DNA from: Thermoproteota archaeon
GTDB taxonomy: Archaea > Thermoproteota > EX4484-205 > JAAOZP01
NCBI GenBank assembly: GCA_025059435.1
Contig: JANXDK010000015.1
Coordinates: forward strand, 1 to 10,259
DNA: 10,259 nucleotides
Direction: 5' to 3'
The position numbers and the translations under genes are program-made. This document shows positions 6,216 to 10,259 of the stretch, in pieces. The notes below the pieces were generated by a model, which searched no databases, was not told the origin of the DNA, and saw only the letters and a program-made list of their open reading frames with translations. Positions within the stretch are counted from its first letter, which is position 1, and each line of letters starts with the position of its first letter.

Positions 6216-7040
6216 TTACTTCAGAAGTTTTAATGCCTCGTCTACTGAAGCATCCTCGTGTACTACCTTCATTATGGCTTTTACCATTTCAGTAGCGTTC
6301 TCTCTTTGGAAAACGTTTCTGCCTACGACGACACCTTTGCCACCGGCGTTCATAACCTGCTTTGTAACCTCTAGGAACTGTCTGGGTTCTTCAGTTTTAG
6401 CTCCTCCAGACATTAATACGGGAACCGGAGTTGCTTTAACAACCTCCCTAAAGGTCTCTTCCGAGCCAGTCCAGTAAGTCTTTATTAAGTCTGCACCGAC
6501 CTCCGCAGCAGCCCTGGCAGCATACCTAACTATCTCAACATCGTTCTGATTAGGCATGTGAGGTCCCCTTGGGTAAGCCAGGTTTAGAAGAGGCATACCG
6601 TAAACCTCGCATGCAGCAGCTATCTCAGTGAATTGCTCGAGCATTTGTTCCTCCTCCGGAGCACCCCAATATACTGTTGCAGCAACAGCCTCAGCACCCA
6701 GTGCGACAGCATCTTCTACCGTGGCTATTAGGTTCTGGGTATATTGCCTCTCCTTAGGCCTAAGAGAGGTCTTTCCAGTAATCTTCACGATTAGAGGAAT
6801 CCTATTTGCCCAAGCTTCCCAAGTCAGCCTAGCCAAGCCCCTTGGGAGCATTATGGCATCAACCCCGGCCTTAGCAACCTTGTCTATTATAACATTTGGG
6901 TCTAGGTGAGGTTCTATGAAATCCTTAGGCCCATGTTCAATGCCATGGTCCATTGCTAGGATAACAGCCTTACCGTCTCTCAGTATTCTCCTGAGTCTAA
7001 CGTTTTTCCCAACGCTGGATACTGTTGAAACAGGCTTCAT
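6216..7040 (-). CDS. Archaeal class I aldolase, DhnA/FbaB family (fructose-bisphosphate aldolase or ADH synthase)
   Basis: A 274-residue TIM-barrel aldolase that forms a Schiff base. The catalytic lysine is in DLIKTYWTG (Lys187 from this start), the partner tyrosine is in AYPRG, and AMDHGIEHGP, LMSGGAK and VVGRNVFQ carry the phosphate and substrate residues. The MDHGIEHGP block resembles archaeal fructose-1,6-bisphosphate aldolase (glycolysis and gluconeogenesis). The VGKNVRLRRI start and CEVYGMPLLNLAYPRG recall the 2-amino-3,7-dideoxyheptulosonate synthases of archaeal aromatic synthesis. I favour the bisphosphate aldolase but cannot exclude the other. The frame extends to an ATG at 7046 and a GTG at 7049. 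However, GGTG at 7047-7050 stands 6 nt before the ATG at 7040, the same spacing as in hsp20, so I use 7040. Monocistronic as far as seen. Confidence 0.92.
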   Translation of the reverse strand: MKPVSTVSSVGKNVRLRRILRDGKAVILAMDHGIEHGPKDFIEPHLDPNVIIDKVAKAGVDAIMLPRGLARLTWEAWANRIPLIVKITGKTSLRPKERQYTQNLIATVEDAVALGAEAVAATVYWGAPEEEQMLEQFTEIAAACEVYGMPLLNLAYPRGPHMPNQNDVEIVRYAARAAAEVGADLIKTYWTGSEETFREVVKATPVPVLMSGGAKTEEPRQFLEVTKQVMNAGGKGVVVGRNVFQRENATEMVKAIMKVVHEDASVDEALKLLK

Positions 7041-7046
7041 TTCCAT

Positions 7047-7050
7047 CACC
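7047..7050 (-). promoter_or_regulatory. Shine-Dalgarno that decides the aldolase start
   Basis: The minus strand reads GGTG, then ATGGAA, then the ATG at 7040. The 6-nt spacing equals that of the hsp20 site. A GTG start at 7049 would begin inside this site, which argues for the shorter protein. Confidence 0.55.
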
Positions 7051-7077
7051 AGCCTTGGTCTTGCTGACTGGAAGCTC

Positions 7078-7091
7078 TTAATAAATTTATT
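7078..7091 (-). promoter_or_regulatory. TATA-like region of the aldolase gene
   Basis: The minus strand reads AATAAATTTATTAA about 38-50 nt before the ATG at 7040, preceded by a purine stretch AGGGAA that could serve as BRE. The predicted leader of roughly 15 nt would contain the GGTG ribosome site. Confidence 0.5.
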
Positions 7092-7232
7092 TCCCTAAGC
7101 CTGAGCCTTAATTAAGATCGTTATTATCCATTGCCAATGGTTGTAACAGCGCCATCATCGTTTTTCTTAGACATGTGACAGTGTCAATTGTTGAGGCGCT
7201 TAGATACAACGTCTTCCTATCTGGGCATTTAG

Positions 7233-7243
7233 CTTTAATATAT
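7233..7243 (+). promoter_or_regulatory. Orphan TATA-like element
   Basis: CTTTAATATAT is one of the best TATA matches in the window, but no protein gene follows on the plus strand. A start about 26 nt downstream (near 7264) would give a transcript reaching the hairpin and T-run at 7310-7339. The element is nearly symmetric and could also act leftward. The role is speculative. Confidence 0.3.
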
Positions 7244-7309
7244 CAAATGTCACTTTTCCAAGTTTTCCTGAAAAGCGTAATTACTATTGATAACCGAGAA
7301 TTTTATTTT

Positions 7310-7339
7310 AAAACGGCCACTTAGCATGTCGCCGTTTTT
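7310..7339. terminator. Hairpin with T-run between the aldolase and HEPN-MNT genes
   Basis: A perfect 8-bp stem, AAAACGGC (7310-7317) and GCCGTTTT (7331-7338), encloses a 13-nt loop and is followed by a T-run on the plus strand (7335-7339). Read on the minus strand it lies about 50 nt after the MNT stop, so it could end that operon. On the plus strand it could end a short RNA from the TATA element at 7233. Confidence 0.4.
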
Positions 7340-7388
7340 AAATTGCTAGATCTATGCAATGAAGCTAAATTGGTTACGAGTTTTATAA

Positions 7389-7706
7389 TTAAAATTCCTT
7401 TAACTCTTTAAAAAGAAGAGTGTAAAAATCAAACGCTTTCTCATCTACCACATGAAATTCAAAAGGCTCATCAAAACCCTCTTTCCTAAGCCTTGCAATA
7501 ACCTCGTTTGGCTTAAGCTTTGTCAAAATGAGTATGTCTACATCGCTAGTTAAAGAATATTCGCCTCTAGCTACAGAGCCGAATAGAAAAGCCCGTGAAT
7601 CTTTATCCATTTTACTTAATATATCCCTAATCTTCTTCAATATTTCTGGTAATTTTTCAAATACTTCTTGTCTTATCCTAGCTTCTCTAATCAGAAACTC
7701 TTCCAA
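7389..7706 (-). CDS. MNT-type minimal nucleotidyltransferase (pairs with HEPN protein)
   Basis: A 105-residue protein of the DNA polymerase beta nucleotidyltransferase superfamily. An N-terminal helical stretch (about 1-33) leads to the active-site motif GSVARGEYSLTSDVDILIL (43-61), with Gly43-Ser44 and the metal-binding pair Asp55 and Asp57. Glu83 in FEFHVV is the likely third acidic residue, so the enzyme looks intact. Characterised MNT antitoxins of this class AMPylate their HEPN partner to neutralise it; whether this one does is inferred. The start (ATG) lies 20 bases inside the HEPN gene, meaning coupled translation. The pair is visibly richer in A and T than the aldolase gene next to it, which may reflect horizontal transfer. 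Confidence 0.88.
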   Translation of the reverse strand: MEEFLIREARIRQEVFEKLPEILKKIRDILSKMDKDSRAFLFGSVARGEYSLTSDVDILILTKLKPNEVIARLRKEGFDEPFEFHVVDEKAFDFYTLLFKELKEF

Positions 7707-8079
7707 TTAATTCTTTAACCTCCTCAGCAAAACACAATAGTTTCAATGCTTCTTCTTTCTCGAAATCCCTGGGGAAATATCTAGCGGTGACGTAAGCATC
7801 TTCTAAAGAAGAGAATTCTAAAATCTTTTCGTTAGCGAAATTCTTAAATTCTTCGGATCTATTCAGCATATCACCCAATAATATAAAGAGTTTTCTCAAG
7901 GTATGAGTCTTAGGAAATTCTACCCCTTTTTCTAATAATTTAGCTTTAAGAAACAACTGTAAAGATTGCTCTATGTTAAACGCAGCCAGATCATAATCTC
8001 CCCTTGAAAAATGAAATTCAGCCGCATCTTTAAACTTTCTAGATCTTTCAAGCAATTTCCCTATTTCTTCTTTTCTCAC
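7687..8079 (-). CDS. HEPN domain protein, partner of MNT nucleotidyltransferase
   Basis: A 130-residue, mostly helical protein of the HEPN fold (PF05168-like). Recognisable parts are FHFSRGDYDLAAFNIEQSLQ (helix 2, about 22-41), LFLKAKLLEKGVEFPKTHTLRKL (about 42-64) and DAYVTARYFPRDF (about 94-106), the region where the AYxxARY-type signature sits. Many HEPN toxins are RNases with an R-x4-6-H motif; I do not find one here, so this copy may act differently or be a non-catalytic partner. The start is GTG with no Shine-Dalgarno, about 28 nt from a TATA-like box, so probably leaderless. It is the first gene of a two-gene operon with MNT and is divergent from a HAD phosphatase gene. Toxin-antitoxin function is likely from context but not proven. 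Confidence 0.88.
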   Translation of the reverse strand: MRKEEIGKLLERSRKFKDAAEFHFSRGDYDLAAFNIEQSLQLFLKAKLLEKGVEFPKTHTLRKLFILLGDMLNRSEEFKNFANEKILEFSSLEDAYVTARYFPRDFEKEEALKLLCFAEEVKELIGRVSD

Positions 8080-8102
8080 AATAAGTTGCTAATCGAAAGA
8101 CA

Positions 8103-8112
8103 AAATATAAGC
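8103..8112 (-). promoter_or_regulatory. TATA-like box of the HEPN-MNT operon
   Basis: The minus strand reads GCTTATATTT, centred about 28 nt before the GTG start at 8079, the spacing of a leaderless archaeal promoter. Confidence 0.55.
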
Positions 8113-8150
8113 GTTTAAGTCTTCAAAAAGGGAAGATCAATAAAGCGAAT

Positions 8151-8161
8151 AACCTTTAATA
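8151..8161 (+). promoter_or_regulatory. TATA-like box of the second HAD gene
   Basis: AACCTTTAATA is centred about 28 nt before the ATG at 8186. The leader would be only a few bases and no Shine-Dalgarno is seen. The core resembles the AACCTTTTAAT before TYW1. Confidence 0.5.
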
Positions 8162-8185
8162 AAGTGTCAAAGCGGCAGCAAGTCC

Positions 8186-8848
8186 ATGTTGTTCAAGGGT
8201 GTTAAAGCAGTCCTATTCGACTTGGACGGAACGTTAGTGGATACTATGGAGGCTTTCCATAATATGGTTAATGAAATACTTAAGAAATTTAACTTTCCCG
8301 AGAGAAGCTTCGATGAGAATGTTAAGTTAGTCGGAAAACCCTCTAAGATAATAGTTGAAACAATCATAAAGGAAACTGGGTTGAGCATAAGTTCTGAGGA
8401 ATTCTCAAGAACAATGTTCAGAGAGTGGGTTTACAACTACATGCCTAAATATGGCAAGTTATATCCTGATTCGTTAAAGGTCCTCAGGGAGTTGAAGAGA
8501 AGAGGTTATTTATTGGGTGTTGTATCGAACACCAGCAAGGATGAGCTTCCACACTACTTGGAAAGTTTTAGGATAAAGGAGTTTTTTAACGTGGCGATTT
8601 CCTCGGGAGATGTTAAAAATCCTAAACCATCGCCTGAACCCGTTTTAAAAGCAATCAGTGTCTTAAGTATTAGCCCTTTTGAAACAGTCATGGTTGGAGA
8701 CAGGTTGGAGGATGTTGAAGCCGGGAGGCTTGCAGGTACGCGTACAATAGCGGTATTCAGAGGTATCAGGCCGAAGTATGAACTTGAGGCTGCTAAACCA
8801 GATTTCGTCATCAATGAATTATCAGAAATCCTTTCAATACTTCCGTAA
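8186..8848 (+). CDS. HAD superfamily hydrolase, phosphoglycolate phosphatase-like (copy 2)
   Basis: A 220-residue cytoplasmic HAD phosphatase with a helical C1-type cap. Motif I is VLFDLDGTLVDT (Asp12, Asp14). The cap covers about residues 20-85, motif II is VVSNTSKDEL, motif III is the Lys in NPKPSPEPV, and motif IV is MVGDRLEDVEAG. All catalytic residues are present. Members of this group (Gph/PpaX/beta-phosphoglucomutase-like) act on small phosphoesters or pyrophosphate; the sequence alone does not decide. The ATG directly precedes the VKAVLFDLDGT strand and fits the leaderless promoter. It shares the opening VKAV(I/L)FD(F/L)DGTLVDT with the HAD protein at 3824, but the caps differ, so the two probably have different substrates. 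The gene stands alone, divergent from the HEPN-MNT pair, with a T-run after its stop. Confidence 0.92.
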   Translation: MLFKGVKAVLFDLDGTLVDTMEAFHNMVNEILKKFNFPERSFDENVKLVGKPSKIIVETIIKETGLSISSEEFSRTMFREWVYNYMPKYGKLYPDSLKVLRELKRRGYLLGVVSNTSKDELPHYLESFRIKEFFNVAISSGDVKNPKPSPEPVLKAISVLSISPFETVMVGDRLEDVEAGRLAGTRTIAVFRGIRPKYELEAAKPDFVINELSEILSILP

Positions 8849-8853
8849 TGAGA

Positions 8854-8859
8854 TTTTTT
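8854..8859 (+). terminator. Oligo-T terminator after the second HAD gene
   Basis: Six consecutive T begin 5 bases after the TAA at 8846-8848. Oligo-T stretches without a hairpin are the usual intrinsic archaeal stop signal. Confidence 0.4.
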
Positions 8860-8890
8860 ATTAAAAGCATCTATACTGAAAAACAAGTAT

Positions 8891-8899
8891 GCTTAAATA
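8891..8899 (+). promoter_or_regulatory. TATA-like box of the phospholipase gene
   Basis: GCTTAAATA is centred about 34 nt before the ATG at 8930, giving a predicted leader near 8 nt. A 14-bp palindrome (8917-8930) sits where the transcription start would be. Confidence 0.45.
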
Positions 8900-8929
8900 C
8901 TTAAACAAACAGGAATTATTCTTAAGAAT

Positions 8930-10259
8930 ATGGGTAAGCAAATTCTCACTAAAATATTCTTCTTACTTATGCTATCGTATTCAGTAATATCATGCTATGC
9001 GTGGAGCAATGGAGGTTATAGCTCGAGCCCCGAGCATTACAAGTATGGTACACACGACTGGATAGCTGAACATGCACTCGATTGGCTTCCAAGCGAGGCT
9101 AGACAATGGATAGTCAGTAATCTAAAATGGTATCTCTACGGCACGGAGCTTCCGGACAACGGAAGAGTACCAGATGGCATAGGAGACACATATTTACATC
9201 ATGTATACTTCAGCACTAACGGGGTTTTAGTAGATGATTCTGCCGCGCGGCGGGCGAATGCAACTTTTAATCAGGCGCTATCCTTAATGCTCTCTGGAGA
9301 CTTCTCCTCGGCCGCAAAGTATGTTGGAGCCATGACTCATTATATATCTGATATGGCTGTATTCGGCCATGTTATGGGGGCCGATACTGATTGGGGTTCT
9401 GAAAAGCACCATAGTGATTATGAAGAATACGTGGACTCGAAGACTTCAAGCTATAATTCAGAATGGAGTAAACACCTCGTATTCGATGGAGAGTTAAGAT
9501 TCACAACAGCGTATGATGCAGCTGTTGAATTAGCGTATGATACGACATTCGACAGTTCTGGAATGGGCTTAACATGCGTATGGATGGATAGAAACTATAA
9601 TTGGAATAATCCCGTTTTCCTAGAGAGGGTTATTAAGTCGATCAACCTAGCGGTAAATTACGTTGCAGATGTTTTGTACACCATGTATGCAGAATATGTC
9701 CGGATAAAACAGCAATCATCATCTAACGGCGTGCGGCAAACTGCCATTGTAACATTTACGGCAAGCGGGATAGCAGATGCTTCTCAAGCTCGTTCAATAT
9801 TAATAGTGGACGACCAGTTTTATGGAGCCCACCAGCTACCCGTGAGCTTCACGTGGGAAGTAGGTTCAATACATAGATATGGGTGGGCTGAATTCATTGA
9901 ATCCACAGTCGAGGATAGGCGCTACAGGCTAGACTTCGTAAGCGGCATCTCAAATTCCTCCTCAGGTATTGTAACAGTCCCGCCCGGCGGCGGCTGCGTT
10001 GAAGCCTCCTATAAGGTTCAGTATAGGCTTGAGATAGGGGCTGAAGCTGGCAAGGGAACGACGGAACCAAGTCCTGGAGTATACTGGTTTGACGAGTGGG
10101 CGGTTGTTAATATAACTGCCATCCCATATCCTAAGTATGAATTTAAAATGTGGAGGGCAATCATAGCATTTAACGCAATATACGATCGCTTTAACAATCC
10201 TACAAAAGTATGGATGGGTGGGCCAATAAGCTTAGTTGCAGAATTCACAGAGTCCTTCG
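8930..10259 (+). CDS. Secreted zinc-dependent phospholipase C-like protein with C-terminal surface-type beta domains, 3' end outside the window
   Basis: An open frame of 443 codons that runs off the window. Residues 1-24 form a signal peptide (Lys3 and Lys8, then a hydrophobic core), probably cut after SCYA to leave Trp25 first. Residues about 25-255 match the bacterial zinc phospholipase C fold. Ligand candidates are Trp25, His42, Asp76, His90, His137, Asp141, His147, His161 and Glu165. The spacings Asp-x13-His, His-x3-Asp-x5-His and His-x3-Glu equal those of the Bacillus cereus enzyme. Such enzymes cleave phospholipid head groups. From about 272 the protein is beta-rich: one domain with LPVSFTWEVGSIHRYGW, ending at VEASYK, then one with the GKGTTEPSPGVYWFDEW pattern of divergent InlB-type repeats. 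It probably acts outside the cell or bound to its surface. An archaeal protein of this type is uncommon; its natural lipid target is unknown. Confidence 0.85.
   Translation, partial: MGKQILTKIFFLLMLSYSVISCYAWSNGGYSSSPEHYKYGTHDWIAEHALDWLPSEARQWIVSNLKWYLYGTELPDNGRVPDGIGDTYLHHVYFSTNGVLVDDSAARRANATFNQALSLMLSGDFSSAAKYVGAMTHYISDMAVFGHVMGADTDWGSEKHHSDYEEYVDSKTSSYNSEWSKHLVFDGELRFTTAYDAAVELAYDTTFDSSGMGLTCVWMDRNYNWNNPVFLERVIKSINLAVNYVADVLYTMYAEYVRIKQQSSSNGVRQTAIVTFTASGIADASQARSILIVDDQFYGAHQLPVSFTWEVGSIHRYGWAEFIESTVEDRRYRLDFVSGISNSSSGIVTVPPGGGCVEASYKVQYRLEIGAEAGKGTTEPSPGVYWFDEWAVVNITAIPYPKYEFKMWRAIIAFNAIYDRFNNPTKVWMGGPISLVAEFTESF

Larger units (their letters stand above)
7092..7388. other. AT-rich gap without a convincing protein gene
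   Basis: Nearly 300 bases between the aldolase promoter and the stop of the MNT gene. No open frame here looks like a protein; the best is a 25-codon frame at 7247-7324. It contains a short inverted repeat CCATTG-c-CAATGG (7128-7140), a strong TATA-like element at 7233-7243, and a hairpin with T-run at 7310-7339. I saw no tRNA-like T-loop and no convincing C/D box pair. It may be a regulatory spacer, a small RNA locus, or decayed sequence. Confidence 0.5.

Noticed and set aside
7128..7140. CCATTG-c-CAATGG inverted repeat in the intergenic gap.
   Set aside because: Arms of only 6 bp, no promoter at a useful distance, and such repeats are expected by chance in AT-rich sequence of this length.
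7247..7324. 25-codon open frame after the TATA-like element in the gap.
   Set aside because: It starts only a few bases after the element, so it would not be on the predicted transcript in full. It has no ribosome site and no recognisable composition, and it ends in the hairpin.
7092..7388. tRNA, C/D box RNA or CRISPR in the gene-free stretch.
   Set aside because: No T-loop-like sequence with flanking acceptor complementarity, no matching C and D box pair, and no direct repeats with spacers were found by eye.
3824..8848. The two HAD genes as a recent duplication.
   Set aside because: They share only superfamily motifs; caps and C-terminal parts differ clearly, so they are distant paralogues.
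10018..10248. Minus-strand frame of 76 codons near the window end.
   Set aside because: It lies opposite the phospholipase frame, which is continuous to the edge and shows recognisable beta-domain patterns.

Overview
The window looks like a chromosomal segment of an archaeon, probably a thermophilic or otherwise uncultured member of the Thermoproteota (Bathyarchaeia-like lineages fit, but I cannot fix the lineage). The reasons are: a TYW1/Taw1 wyosine-synthesis enzyme of the archaeal type, an archaeal-type DhnA/FbaB aldolase, an M42 (TET-like) peptidase, two DUF131-like membrane proteins, a PF02697-like VapB, frequent TTG/GTG starts, and TATA-like boxes about 26-34 nt upstream of starts that lack Shine-Dalgarno sequences.

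Layout. Positions 2-746 (+) hold the 3' end of an oligopeptide-type ABC ATPase and an overlapping small membrane protein, closed by a hairpin plus T-run. Positions 834-1469 (+) encode a metallo-beta-lactamase-fold hydrolase that converges, with a 4-nt overlap, on a minus-strand operon (2600-1466) of Hsp20 and two paralogous DUF131-like membrane proteins. Positions 2729-4480 (+) encode an M42 peptidase followed 6 nt later by a HAD phosphatase. Positions 5126-4490 (-) are a VapBC toxin-antitoxin pair whose promoter carries a perfect 20-bp palindrome. Position 5238 starts the divergent TYW1 gene, which converges on a minus-strand class I aldolase gene (7040-6216).

Positions 7091-7388 contain no convincing gene, but hold a strong TATA-like element and a hairpin with a T-run. 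Positions 8079-7389 (-) are an AT-rich HEPN-MNT pair. It is divergent from a second HAD phosphatase (8186-8848, +). The last gene (8930 to beyond the window edge, +) encodes a secreted zinc-dependent phospholipase C-like enzyme. All the expected zinc ligands are visible, including a tryptophan directly after the signal peptide, and repetitive surface-type beta domains follow.

Most genes are housekeeping or stress functions: peptide uptake, peptide degradation, chaperone, tRNA modification, sugar or aromatic metabolism. Two toxin-antitoxin-type modules and one secreted phospholipase are interspersed. I do not see a clearly new multi-gene system. The most unusual items are the phospholipase, the Hsp20-DUF131-DUF131 operon, the HEPN protein without the canonical RNase motif, the vapBC operator palindrome, and the promoter-plus-hairpin arrangement in the 7.2-7.35 kb gap.
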